From Prosthecobacter sp. (lineage in GTDB: Bacteria; Verrucomicrobiota; Verrucomicrobiia; Verrucomicrobiales; Verrucomicrobiaceae): 64,000 nucleotides of DNA. The notes below the pieces were generated by a model. The model did no database searches, had not been told where the DNA came from, and was given only the letters and a program-made list of their open reading frames with translations. This document shows positions 42,306 to 51,527 of this stretch, piece after piece (the first letter of the stretch is position 1; each line of letters begins with the position of its first letter). The stretch is taken from contig JAIPJY010000009.1 in NCBI GenBank assembly GCA_021733925.1, positions 108,399-172,398 on the forward strand. The letters run 5' to 3'. The position numbers and the translations under genes are program-made.

Positions 42306-45300
42306 TCACCTCCCCGCCACGCCCACGGGCCTCCGGATCTTCAGCAGCATGGGAAAGCTGGTCTGCAGTCCGGCGCTGTCGTGTTCGTTGCGGGCGGAAC
42401 TGAGGGCGGCGTGGATGAGTTTGTCCTGATCTTGGACCCAGTTGGCAGCGCGGAAGAAGATGGGGCGCTCGTTTTCTTTCTCGCGGATCTGCACGCCGTT
42501 GAGGCCGATGTCATCGACGATGACGCCGTGGGGCAGGCCATGGACATCGAGGTTGAGAATGCCTTCGTTGCCCATGCGCACGGCGCGAATCCAAGCCTTC
42601 ACGGTTTGCCCCGGGACAAGGGTGATTTCGAAGGGCTTGGTTTCGTCTTTGATCTCACGCATGACGGGTTTGCCGCCGGCATCGGGCTCCATGACGATGA
42701 TGAATTTTGGTGCGGCACCGAGGGTGACTTTGCCGAAGGTGCCTGCGTCGTGGGTGAGGGTCTTGCCCTTCGCGGTGATCTTGAGCTTGCTCCAGTCGGC
42801 GTTTGCAGCGGCATCTGGCGCGGCGTGGAGGCTGCCGCTGATCAGATCGTGCCCGGCTTCGATGAGGATCGGTGAGGAGACGTAATAGCCAGCGGGAAGG
42901 CCGGTAATATCGAGCTGGATGGGATCATCGAAGCCATCCACGCGCTCGGCGCGGAAGGAGAAACCGACGGAGGCACCGGGCATGACCGTGGGATTCATGC
43001 CGGCGAGCTTCACGCTGAAATCGGGCATTGGCTGACGAATGGTGAGCGCATAGACGTAGCGCTCGCCACCCCAGGCGCGGGTGTCGGAGACTTTGATGAT
43101 GTAACGGCCATCTGCGGGTGCGGTGAAGGTGAGGCGTGAATCGCTGCCTAGCTTGCGGTCACCGCTGTCGTCGTTGGTGTAGTTCAGCGTGAAGACGGGC
43201 AGACCGTTCGGGACGATCTGACTGCCGATGGGTCTGGGCTCGACGATGCAGCAGGGCTCATCGAGCGAGTGGGAATTTGCCGTGGTGTCAAAGTAGGCGC
43301 TGCGTTTGCCGCCGGAGGTGTAGAAGAAGCAGCCGCCATCCGGGCCGCGCGGCATGCGGAAGATCTTCATCACATCGCCGTTGAAGTAGGCGAATTCGTT
43401 CAGCTCCATCTCCTCCCAGTTTTGCAGACGGATGTCAGGGTTGTTGGCATCGACGCTGCGGAAGTTGTTGTAGCTGTCGCGCACCGACTGCAGCAGCATC
43501 CGTTGCACGGGTTTGCCGTCGGCATGCACGACTTCCAGTTTCGTGTCGGCAGGGGAACCTGCGAGATCGGCCAACGTCTCAATGATCCACTCCTGGCCTT
43601 TCTTGGCCTCGAAGGCGAAGCAATCGGTGTCATGAGCCTGCGCGAGACGTGCATTCACCGTGGTGGGTGCAATGACGTTTTGAGCCTTGGCGATGTCGTC
43701 ATTGCTTTCCACTTCTTCAACCTGTGCCAACGCGCTCACGCGCAGCGAGGGCATGGAACGGAAGCGCAGGGTCTTGGTATCCAACGGCACGTTCATCATG
43801 CCTTCCTTGTCGGGCTTCGTCATCACGGTGCTCTTGTCGCCGAGATGATGACCGATGAGGGTGACCTTTGTCTCCTTCCCGACCTGCGCAGCGAGAGGCG
43901 ACCAGGCGGTGACGTAGGCTAGCGCGCCCAAGGTGAGGCGATAGGCGTGGTCAGCACTGCCATCCATGGTGGTGTTGCTCACGAGCACGATGTACTCGCC
44001 ATCTGAAGGTGCTTTCCAAGCGAGAAACGGATCGCTGCCACTGTCGAGACCGCGATTCACGGCGAGCACGGTGCGGTTCGCGTCCATGATCTCCAGCGCC
44101 GGCGATTTCGCCAGGCTGCCGACCTGCGCGACGGAGAGATCGAGCACGAGTTCCTCGCCCGCTTTGGCTTTGAAACGATAGGCGTCATGCTGGCCGATCT
44201 CGGTGAGGGTGCCCCAGAGGCTGGCGGGCAATGACGCGATGCTCACAGGAGCCGCTTTGAAATCAGCCGCCTGCGTAATGGTGGGAGCAAGATCGTCGGC
44301 ATAGATCTTCATCCGCGCCGATTCACCGGCGGTGGTCTTGAGCCAGACTTCGTATGCGCCACGCGGCACCTCGGCGGTGGCGGTGATTTTCACGCGGGCC
44401 GTGGTGGGTTTGACCGAGCTTTTGATGAGCTGCAGTTTCAGTCCCGGATGCGAAGCCATCGCCTGCGTGTCTGCGGTGAAGCCTTTGCCGGTGAAGGTCA
44501 CCATCAGCTCGCCACCGATGTGCGCGGCGCGTGGGGTGACGCGTGAGAGTTCGGGCTTGATGGCCTTGGCTGGCTTTGCAGGCGCAGGGGCCATCACGGC
44601 CTTGCCGGTGGTCGATTCATAGACGCTGAGAGTGCCATCCACGCGACCGGCCACGAGCTGCGCTTTGTCGGTGAAGGCGAGTGCGGAGGACCAGTCAGGT
44701 TGTTGTTCCAAAGGGACTTTTTCGGTGAGATCGGCGGTGTTCCAGAGCCGGAGGGACTTGTCCGTCGAGGTGGAGGCCAGCAGCTTGCCGTCGATGGAGA
44801 GCGCGAGATTCAAGATGCCGCCTTCATGGGCAAAATGGCTGGTGATGATCTTGTTGGTGCCCTCTTTGGCATCGGCGCTGATGTTCCAGACACGGATGCG
44901 ATTGTCGCCACCGGCGGCGAAAAGCTGTTTGCCATCGGCGCTGAAGACGACGCTGGTTTGTTCTTTGGTGGGTTGCGAAAGCGTGTCGAGCCTCTGACCA
45001 CCCGGGATGCTCCAGAGCTTCACCGTGCGGTCGGCGCTGGCGCTCGCGAGCACCTTGCCATCCGGACGGAAGGAGAGGCCGTTCACCACGCCGTTGTGGC
45101 CTTTGAGCAGGGCGATTTCCTTGCCTGTCGTCAAGTCCCACAGGCGGATCTTTTGATCGTAGGCTCCCGTGGCGATCATCTTGCCATCTGGCGAAACGGC
45201 GAGTGCATATGCGGCATCGAGATGACCTTCAAACGACTGCAAAGGCGCGCCATCGCTGGTCTTCCAGCTTTTCACGATGCCCACGATGCCGGCCTCTCCA

Positions 45301-45914
45301 CCAGCGGCATAGACCGCCGCGCCATCGGGTGAAAATGCGACAGCATTGGCCTTGCCCTTGAAACCCGTGAGCTTGCGAACCACGGCCCGCGTGACCGGAT
45401 TGAGCAGCTCAACCTCGCCGTATCGCCCCACTGCGATCAACTGCACTTTCGATGAAAACGCCACGGCCTGGATCGCATGTTTCGGCGGCACCGTGGGCAT
45501 GATCTTCGGCGTGATGACCTCCCGGGGCATCGGCTTCGCATCGGCGAGTTGCGGCCCATTGGCACCCGTGTTGATCCACGTTTTGATCAGCGCGATCTCC
45601 TCGGGCTTGAGTTTGTCACGCTTGCCCGGCGGCATGAATTCATTCTTTCCGCCGCGGCCTGAATGACCTTCGAGAAACTTCACCAGCATGCTGTCATTGG
45701 CTTTGCCGGCAATGATGGCCACGCCCTCCTTGCCTCCTTTCATCAAGTTCGCAAAAGTGTCCAACTGGAACTCGCCGTCCGCATCAGTGTCGTCATGACA
45801 GTCGATGCAGTAGGTGTCGAACAGCGGGACGATCTGCTTGGTGTAGTCCACGGTCTGGGCGTGGGCGGTAACCGTGAAAGCCGCCAGGAAAAAAATGGAA
45901 CGGAAAGGAATCAT
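42306..45914 (-). CDS. Cytochrome c-WD40-PPC multidomain secreted protein
   Basis: 1202 residues from ATG 45914, chosen because GGAG lies 6 nt upstream; an ATG at 45926 is also in frame. Signal peptide (MIPFRSIFFLAAFTVTAHA), then a PSCyt1 haem domain with CIDCH and KNEFMPPGKRDKL. At least five WD40 repeats follow (GHNGVVNGLSFRPDGKVLASASADRTVKLWS). After a TIG-like and a first PPC domain (DAYRFKAKAGEELVLDLS) comes a second PPC (DCFAFEAKKGQEWIIETL). The three-gene context is typical of Planctomycetes and Verrucomicrobia. Function is unknown; redox-linked surface complex is the usual guess. Confidence 0.88.
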   Translation of the reverse strand: MIPFRSIFFLAAFTVTAHAQTVDYTKQIVPLFDTYCIDCHDDTDADGEFQLDTFANLMKGGKEGVAIIAGKANDSMLVKFLEGHSGRGGKNEFMPPGKRDKLKPEEIALIKTWINTGANGPQLADAKPMPREVITPKIMPTVPPKHAIQAVAFSSKVQLIAVGRYGEVELLNPVTRAVVRKLTGFKGKANAVAFSPDGAAVYAAGGEAGIVGIVKSWKTSDGAPLQSFEGHLDAAYALAVSPDGKMIATGAYDQKIRLWDLTTGKEIALLKGHNGVVNGLSFRPDGKVLASASADRTVKLWSIPGGQRLDTLSQPTKEQTSVVFSADGKQLFAAGGDNRIRVWNISADAKEGTNKIITSHFAHEGGILNLALSIDGKLLASTSTDKSLRLWNTADLTEKVPLEQQPDWSSALAFTDKAQLVAGRVDGTLSVYESTTGKAVMAPAPAKPAKAIKPELSRVTPRAAHIGGELMVTFTGKGFTADTQAMASHPGLKLQLIKSSVKPTTARVKITATAEVPRGAYEVWLKTTAGESARMKIYADDLAPTITQAADFKAAPVSIASLPASLWGTLTEIGQHDAYRFKAKAGEELVLDLSVAQVGSLAKSPALEIMDANRTVLAVNRGLDSGSDPFLAWKAPSDGEYIVLVSNTTMDGSADHAYRLTLGALAYVTAWSPLAAQVGKETKVTLIGHHLGDKSTVMTKPDKEGMMNVPLDTKTLRFRSMPSLRVSALAQVEEVESNDDIAKAQNVIAPTTVNARLAQAHDTDCFAFEAKKGQEWIIETLADLAGSPADTKLEVVHADGKPVQRMLLQSVRDSYNNFRSVDANNPDIRLQNWEEMELNEFAYFNGDVMKIFRMPRGPDGGCFFYTSGGKRSAYFDTTANSHSLDEPCCIVEPRPIGSQIVPNGLPVFTLNYTNDDSGDRKLGSDSRLTFTAPADGRYIIKVSDTRAWGGERYVYALTIRQPMPDFSVKLAGMNPTVMPGASVGFSFRAERVDGFDDPIQLDITGLPAGYYVSSPILIEAGHDLISGSLHAAPDAAANADWSKLKITAKGKTLTHDAGTFGKVTLGAAPKFIIVMEPDAGGKPVMREIKDETKPFEITLVPGQTVKAWIRAVRMGNEGILNLDVHGLPHGVIVDDIGLNGVQIREKENERPIFFRAANWVQDQDKLIHAALSSARNEHDSAGLQTSFPMLLKIRRPVGVAGR

Positions 45915-45920
45915 GCAATG

Positions 45921-45924
45921 CTCC
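45921..45924 (-). promoter_or_regulatory. Shine-Dalgarno GGAG of the cytochrome-WD40 gene
   Basis: GGAG on the minus strand lies 6 nt from ATG 45914 and within the extra codons that a start at 45926 would add. It supports the shorter start. Confidence 0.55.
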
Positions 45925-45927
45925 ATA

Positions 45928-48120
45928 TTAGTGATTGAACAAAAACTCCTTCGAGCCCATCAGGCTCCAGAAGATGTCTTCCAGGGTGGTGCGGCGGTCG
46001 GTAGGTGTGGCGGTGGCGAGCAACGCGGTGGCCTTGATGTTTTCACGCTCGGTGGGAAGGCGGGCGAGTGAGATGAGGTAGGCCTCCTCAATAAGCTTCT
46101 CATTGCCAAGCTTGCTGGCGAGCAGCGCATCGACGCGGTTGTCTTTTTGGGCGAGCTTCTGGTTGAGCGTGTCGCCGTTGGAGATATGCAGGGCCTGGGC
46201 CATGCTCGGTTCATTGGTGCGCTCGCATTCGCAGGTGTTGACGCGGTCAGCCCGACCGAAGCTCTTCAAGAAGTAGCTGGCAATGTTGCTGTCGGGCAGT
46301 TGCAGGGCGCGGAAGCCCATGGGGTAGGTTTCGCTGGTTCCACGGTTGGCGTTGCGTTTGTCGATACGGAAGGTGGTGGGTGCGGCGGTGACCTGGGACA
46401 CGGTGTCGAGCAGGACTTCGGCTTTAAGACGGCGTGGCACATAGTGCGAGCCGTAGCGGAGGTCGGTGATGTTTTCGGGCAGAGTGATGCTGCTGCGCTG
46501 GTAAGTCTCGCTCTGCAAAATGGTGCGCATGAGGGCCTTCAGGTCGAACTTCTGCTGCACCAGATGCTCGCAGGCATCGGCGAAAAGCGGCTCATTGCTG
46601 GCGGGATTGGTCAGGCGCAGATCATCCACGGCTTCGACGAGGCCGGAGCCGAAGAAGTTGGCCCACACGCGGTTCACGATGGCGCGCTGGAAGAGTTTAT
46701 TATTGGCGCTGGTGAGCCATTTCGCGAGTGGCACCCGGCGGTCTTCGGTGGAGGTCATCGAGATGGGCGTGGTGACATCCAGCGGGTGTGGAGGCTGCGG
46801 CTTGCCAGTGAGAGGCTGCACGAGTTCGCCGTCAGCGGCGGAGAACAGCACGCGTTCATCGGCCTGGGTTCCGTTTTTCGTGCGGACGCGAGAGAGCATG
46901 TTGGCAAAGGCGAAGTACTCGTTGTTCGTCCACTTCTCCATCGGGTGATTGTGGCACTTCGCACAGGCGATGGAGGTGCCGAGGAAGGCGACGCTGATGG
47001 TTTCGGCGCACTTGGTGGGCTCGTCGTTCAGGATGAAGAAATTGCCCGCGCCGTTTTCAAGCGTGCTGCCGGTGGCGGTGAGGAGATCGCGCACCATGAC
47101 GTCCCAAGGTGTGTTCGCGGCGACGTTGCGGCGGATCCAGTTGTAGTAAGCCCACATGGCCTGCGGCATGAGCTTGTCGCCATTGACGAGGAGCAGATCA
47201 CTCCAGCGATGCGACCAGTAATCGACGAACTCAGGCCGCTGCAGCAGCGCTTCGATCAGGCGGTCGCGTTTGTCGGCGGATGTGTCGGCGAGGAAGGCGC
47301 GGGTTTCCTCCAGCGAGGGCAAAACACCGATGGTGTCGAGAAAGGCGCGGCGCAGGAATTCGTGGTCTTCGGAGCGCCCGGAAGGCGGGATGTTGAGTTC
47401 ACGCAGTTTCGTCAGCACATGCTTGTCGATGAAATTGCGTGGCTTCATCTGCGCAAAGGCCGGCTCATCGACCACGCCATCACTCGGCACGATGAGTGTG
47501 GAGATGGCGAGGCGGCTGAGATACCACGCACTGATGGTCGTTTCACCGCGACCCGTGGTTTTGACGACGCCAAAATCGTCGACGGTGGCGACGCTGGCGT
47601 TCACGCCGTTGTATTTGGCCCAGCGCGTCACGTCCTCGCTATGGCCGTCGCTGAACTTCGCGGTGACTTTGAGGGACAGTGTGACGCCGGGCGTCGTCAC
47701 CAACTGCTTCGGCTCCACATCGAGCGCGACGATCAGCGGATCGCTGGCCTGCGGTCCGGGTGCACCGGCGGCGATCCAGTCGGCGATGGCCTTATATTCC
47801 GGAGAGTTTACCTCAAAGCGCTTGTCGCCCTTGTGAGGCACGGCTTTAACGGCCTTGAGCAAAAACAGACTGCGTGCCGGATCTTCCATGGTGAGGCGGC
47901 GGCCATTCGCGCTGCGCGTGACGGAGATCCAATCCCCCTCGTCGTCAAAGCCACGCAACGACAGCTTGAAGCCCCCCTGCCCTGCGGCGGCACCATGACA
48001 GGCGCCCATCGCGCAGCCATAGCGCGTGAGGATGGGCTGGATGGTGTTGCGAAAGGACGGGGCTTCGGCGGCGAGTGACGAGGTGAGAGCCGCGAAGGCG
48101 ATGAAATGACGAAACAGCAT
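45928..48120 (-). CDS. DUF1549/DUF1553 protein with N-terminal cytochrome-like domain
   Basis: 730 residues. Signal peptide (MLFRHFIAFAALTSSLAA), then PSCyt2-type segment with CAMGACH in YGCAMGACHGAAAGQGG, a CX4CH spacing instead of CX2CH. Residues about 140-230 form a Big-like beta domain (LSLKVTAKFSDGHSEDVTRW). DUF1549 follows (FLRRAFLDTIGVLPSLEE), then DUF1553 (VNRVWANFFGSGLVEAVDD, QTYQRSSI, THEP-like region replaced by NEPSMAQALHISNG). It is the middle gene of a three-gene operon, 42 bp from the DUF1501 gene and 13 bp from the next start. Confidence 0.92.
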   Translation of the reverse strand: MLFRHFIAFAALTSSLAAEAPSFRNTIQPILTRYGCAMGACHGAAAGQGGFKLSLRGFDDEGDWISVTRSANGRRLTMEDPARSLFLLKAVKAVPHKGDKRFEVNSPEYKAIADWIAAGAPGPQASDPLIVALDVEPKQLVTTPGVTLSLKVTAKFSDGHSEDVTRWAKYNGVNASVATVDDFGVVKTTGRGETTISAWYLSRLAISTLIVPSDGVVDEPAFAQMKPRNFIDKHVLTKLRELNIPPSGRSEDHEFLRRAFLDTIGVLPSLEETRAFLADTSADKRDRLIEALLQRPEFVDYWSHRWSDLLLVNGDKLMPQAMWAYYNWIRRNVAANTPWDVMVRDLLTATGSTLENGAGNFFILNDEPTKCAETISVAFLGTSIACAKCHNHPMEKWTNNEYFAFANMLSRVRTKNGTQADERVLFSAADGELVQPLTGKPQPPHPLDVTTPISMTSTEDRRVPLAKWLTSANNKLFQRAIVNRVWANFFGSGLVEAVDDLRLTNPASNEPLFADACEHLVQQKFDLKALMRTILQSETYQRSSITLPENITDLRYGSHYVPRRLKAEVLLDTVSQVTAAPTTFRIDKRNANRGTSETYPMGFRALQLPDSNIASYFLKSFGRADRVNTCECERTNEPSMAQALHISNGDTLNQKLAQKDNRVDALLASKLGNEKLIEEAYLISLARLPTERENIKATALLATATPTDRRTTLEDIFWSLMGSKEFLFNH

Positions 48121-48162
48121 GTATGAAACTCGATGTGGGTTGGCGGGAGGAAGGCACCCGCT

Positions 48163-49542
48163 TTATGCGAACAGCTCCTTGATCGCCTGAGTGCCGAAAT
48201 CGACGACGGGATAGGGTCTGCCCTGCGGTCCGGGGAGCTCGGTGGTGAGATCGATGCCGAGGGACTGGTAGATGGTGGCGACGATTTCTTTCGGAGCGAC
48301 GGGGCGCTCGGTGGGGTAGCCGCCGATGTCGTCGGATTTGCCGATGACTTCGCCGCCTTTGATGCCGCCTCCGGCGAAATTGACCGTCCAGCAGTTCGGC
48401 CAGTGGTCGCGACCACCGGCGGGATTGATCTTGGGCGTGCGGCCGAATTCGGCGAGGCAGGTAACCATGGTGTCGTCGAGCATGCCGCGCTGGAACAAGT
48501 CTTCAATGAGGGCACTGTAGCCTTGGTCATACATGGGTGCGACGATGTCGCGCATGCCTTCGATGCTGGTGAAGGGCTTCGAGCCGTGGATGTCCCAGGT
48601 GATCTCGCCAAACACGGTGATGAAGGTGTTCACGGTGACGAAACGCACACCTCGCTCGACGAGACGACGCGCGAGCAGGCAGCTCTGGCCGAAGCGGTTC
48701 AGGCCGTAGCGCTCCCGCACTTTGAGCGGTTCCTTGGTGAGGTCGAAGGCCTCGCGGGCCTGCGTGCTGGTCATGATGCGGTAAGCGGACTCGAAATTGG
48801 AGTCCATGAGCTTGGCCTGCTCGCTGTACTCGAAATTGCGCACGCTGCTGTCCACCAGCTCACGCAGTTCCCGGCGGCGTTCGAGGCGCACCTCGCCGAT
48901 TTCCTTTGGCGGCAGGAGATCGGGCACTTTGAAATCTTTGACCGAGGGATCGGCATTCAGCACAAAAGGATCGTAGGCTTTGCCGAGGAAGCCGGCGTCC
49001 TGACCGTGCGGCATGTTGCCACCCGTGGGGCCCATGGACTCCGGCAGAATCACATGCGCGGGCAGGTCGCTGCGGCGGCCTTGCAGGAACTCCAGGGCGC
49101 TGCCGACGTGCGGCGTATTCACGCCTCCGGTGAAAAGCCGGCCTGTCTGCATCATCTGATGCCCCGTGTCATGCACGGCGGCGGCGGTGTGGTAGCAGGA
49201 GCGGACGAGGCTGAATTTGTCGGCGATCTTGGCGTGCAGCGGCAGGATTTCGGAAATCTCGAAGGCGTTGCTCTTGGTGCGGATGGGTTTGAAAGGCCCG
49301 CGAATCTCGCTGGGTGCATCGGGCTTCATGTCCCAGAGATCCTGCTGGCTTGGGGCGCCGAGGTTAAAGATCATGATGCAGGCCTTGTTGCTCTTCTTGG
49401 CATCGACCCGTCCTTCCGCCTTCAATTTGGCGAATCCAGGCATCGTCAGCCCGATGGCACCGAGGGCGCCTGCCTGCAGGAAATCACGACGCGAAATGCC
49501 GTCGCAATTGGTGATGGAACCTTGACCGGAGAACTTGAACAT
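48163..49542 (-). CDS. Tat-exported DUF1501 (sulfatase-like fold) protein
   Basis: 459 residues from ATG 49542 (the frame opens at 49659). N-terminus ISRRDFLQAGALGAIGLTMPG is a clear Tat signal. Then AKKSNKACIMIFNLGAPSQQDLWDMKPDAPSEIRG, the opening of DUF1501, and later HDTGHQMMQTGR, TWDIHG, VTCLAEFGRTPKINPAGGRDHWPNCWT. DUF1501 is distantly related to alkaline-phosphatase/sulfatase folds, with the His and Asp residues of the metal site apparent. It heads the operon. Its partner downstream is always a DUF1549/1553 protein in this phylum, which supports a joint but undefined role. Confidence 0.93.
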   Translation of the reverse strand: MFKFSGQGSITNCDGISRRDFLQAGALGAIGLTMPGFAKLKAEGRVDAKKSNKACIMIFNLGAPSQQDLWDMKPDAPSEIRGPFKPIRTKSNAFEISEILPLHAKIADKFSLVRSCYHTAAAVHDTGHQMMQTGRLFTGGVNTPHVGSALEFLQGRRSDLPAHVILPESMGPTGGNMPHGQDAGFLGKAYDPFVLNADPSVKDFKVPDLLPPKEIGEVRLERRRELRELVDSSVRNFEYSEQAKLMDSNFESAYRIMTSTQAREAFDLTKEPLKVRERYGLNRFGQSCLLARRLVERGVRFVTVNTFITVFGEITWDIHGSKPFTSIEGMRDIVAPMYDQGYSALIEDLFQRGMLDDTMVTCLAEFGRTPKINPAGGRDHWPNCWTVNFAGGGIKGGEVIGKSDDIGGYPTERPVAPKEIVATIYQSLGIDLTTELPGPQGRPYPVVDFGTQAIKELFA

Positions 49543-49723
49543 GATGCGCGTGGGGGTTGAACTGCATATTAATACGCCGTTCGAGGAGGAATCTGAATGG
49601 ATGATGCCGCTTTCGAAGATGGGCCTTTCCGGCCCCCTCGCCACGTTCGGAAGAAACAATCGGGCAAAGAAAGGGTTGTTCTTTCATGCTGCCACCGTGC
49701 TAGTCTTCCCTCCTTCCATTCCT

Positions 49724-50260
49724 ATGAAAGCACTCCTCATCACCCTCTCATTGCTTCTGACCGTCTCCCTGCATGCCCAGACGGCACCGGGACAATCACC
49801 AACAGGCCAGGGGGGGCAGCAGGACACTGTGACGCGTGACGGCCTGTGGGACGGCCGGCTGAAGGGCGGGAATTACATCGTGCGCTGCAATTCGATCATT
49901 GCCCTGTCGAAACACGAGTACATCTCCGATGGCGTGGCACGCGTGGTGGAGGTGAACCTGACGCTCAGTTCGTCGATGGTCGTCCGCTTTTACTTTTTGG
50001 AGCCTTACAAGCCTGAATCTGGCAGCAGCACGGTGGGTGCAGCCACACAGGCGCTGGATAGGGCGAAAGGACTGTACGAACAGGCCGCCGGACGTGTCTC
50101 ACCCGATCTGGCCGCCCCGAAAGTGGTGAAAAACTACCCCACCTCCACCCATGCGCACACGATTGAATTTGTGCTGAAGGAGGAGGAGAAGCTCAATTCT
50201 CTCTTTGGCAGCCTGGAGCGCTCCCTGCGCACGGGTCAGGGACGCGTGTTTACGGAATGA
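49724..50260 (+). CDS. Secreted protein of unknown function
   Basis: 178 residues from ATG 49724 (frame opens at 49535; the signal peptide MKALLITLSLLLTVSLHAQ fixes the start). The mature part begins with a Gln/Gly-rich linker (TAPGQSPTGQGGQQ), then a beta-rich domain (YIVRCNSIIALSKHEYI, VVEVNLTLSSSMVVRFYF), and ends with helix-rich segments (RAKGLYEQAAGR, KEEEKLNSLFGSLERSLR). No family recognised. It is divergent from the DUF1501 operon by about 180 bp. Confidence 0.7.
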   Translation: MKALLITLSLLLTVSLHAQTAPGQSPTGQGGQQDTVTRDGLWDGRLKGGNYIVRCNSIIALSKHEYISDGVARVVEVNLTLSSSMVVRFYFLEPYKPESGSSTVGAATQALDRAKGLYEQAAGRVSPDLAAPKVVKNYPTSTHAHTIEFVLKEEEKLNSLFGSLERSLRTGQGRVFTE

Positions 50261-50289
50261 GAGGGAGCTGCCTGCCCAGGCAAGCGTGG

Positions 50290-50308
50290 TGCGGGCAGAG
50301 TGCCCGCA
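50290..50308. repeat. Hairpin TGCGGGCA-GAG-TGCCCGCA
   Basis: A perfect 8-bp stem between the 49724 gene and the convergent ychF, preceded by GCCTG-CC-CAGGC at 50268-50279. It may terminate both transcripts, but no T tract is present and it fits the REP-like family. Confidence 0.7.
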
Positions 50309-50313
50309 TCACT

Positions 50314-51429
50314 TCACACGTTGAAGCGCCATTCGACGACGTCGCCGTCGCGCATGACGTATTCCTTGCCTTCGATGCGCCATTTGCCCTTTTCCTTCGC
50401 CTTGGCGTTGGAGCCAAGTTCGACGAGGTCATTGAAATGCACGATCTCGCCGGCGATGAAGCCGCGCTCGAAGTCGCCATGGATGACGCCGGCGGCCTGT
50501 GGGGCCTTCATGCCTTTGACGATGGTCCAGGCGCGGGTTTCCTTCTCGCCGGTGGTCAGGTAGGTCTGCAGGCCGAGGAGGTCATAGACGCCCTTGATGA
50601 AGAGTGACACGCCGCTGTCGTCGACGCCGATGTCTTTGAGGTAGGCCTTCGCCTCTTCATCGGAAAGATCGGTGAGCTCGCTTTCGATCGCGGCGCTGAC
50701 GACGACCGCGCTGGCTTCATGCGCGTGCTTCACGTATTCACGCACTTTGCCGACGAACGGATGCGTGTCCGGGTTGTTCGTGGCAGCAGCGAGGTCGGAC
50801 TCCGACACATTGCAGGCGAAGATGCAGGGCTTCGAGCTGAGGAGGAAGAAGCTCTTGAGGAGCTTTCGCTCCTCTTCGGTGCATTCGAGGGTGACGGCTG
50901 GCTTGCCAGCGTCAAAGTGGGGGATCAGGCGTTCGCAGAGGGCGAGTTCGGCCTTCGCGTCTTTCTCGCCTCTTTTCGCATTCTTTTCGGCCTTGTCCTT
51001 GCGGCGCTGGATGGCGTCCATATCGGACAGGATCAACTCGGTGTTGATGACTTCGATGTCGCGCACGGGATCAATCGTGCCGCTGACGTGGGTGATGTCA
51101 CCATCTTCAAAGCAGCGGACTACATGCACGATGGCGTCCACCTCACGGATGTGGCTGAGGAATTTGTTGCCCAGACCTTCGCCCTGGCTTGCGCCTTTCA
51201 CGAGACCGGCGATGTCCACGAACTCGATGGCGGCAGGCACCAGTTTTGAGGAGCCGGAGATCTTCGAGAGCACGGCGAGGCGCTCATCCGGCACGGTGAC
51301 GACGCCGGTGTTCGGCTCGATGGTGCAGAATGGATAGTTGGCTGCCTCCGCCTTGCGGGTGCGGGTGACAGCGTTAAAAAGGGTGGATTTGCCAACGTTG
51401 GGAAGGCCTACAATACCGGCTCTGAGCAT
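50314..51429 (-). CDS. ychF: Redox-regulated ATPase YchF (OLA1 family)
   Basis: 371 residues. An Obg-like G domain starts MLRAGIVGLPNVGKSTLFNAVT (P-loop), followed by EFVDIAGLVKGASQGEG, the YchF-specific insertion, and ACNVSESDL where NxxE replaces the usual NKxD, explaining ATP preference in this family. A coiled coil (about 125-165) and a C-terminal TGS domain (KAKEKGKWRIEGKEYVMRDGDVVEWRFNV) complete it. It associates with ribosomes. Convergent with the 49724 gene, divergent from tgt by about 100 bp. Confidence 0.96.
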   Translation of the reverse strand: MLRAGIVGLPNVGKSTLFNAVTRTRKAEAANYPFCTIEPNTGVVTVPDERLAVLSKISGSSKLVPAAIEFVDIAGLVKGASQGEGLGNKFLSHIREVDAIVHVVRCFEDGDITHVSGTIDPVRDIEVINTELILSDMDAIQRRKDKAEKNAKRGEKDAKAELALCERLIPHFDAGKPAVTLECTEEERKLLKSFFLLSSKPCIFACNVSESDLAAATNNPDTHPFVGKVREYVKHAHEASAVVVSAAIESELTDLSDEEAKAYLKDIGVDDSGVSLFIKGVYDLLGLQTYLTTGEKETRAWTIVKGMKAPQAAGVIHGDFERGFIAGEIVHFNDLVELGSNAKAKEKGKWRIEGKEYVMRDGDVVEWRFNV

Positions 51430-51527
51430 AAGGGGGGCGAGATTAGGGCGGAATGAGAAATGAGCAAGGCGACGTTGCGCCGGATGCGCACATCGGCGAG
51501 ACTTCGTGCCCTTTTTCCTGCCCCGCC

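Noticed and set aside
46147-48078. 643-residue plus-strand frame opposite the DUF1549/1553 gene
   Set aside because: It is fully antisense to a conserved gene, has no family motifs, and arises from high GC in third positions. The same applies to long frames at 48133-49560 and 54320-55681.
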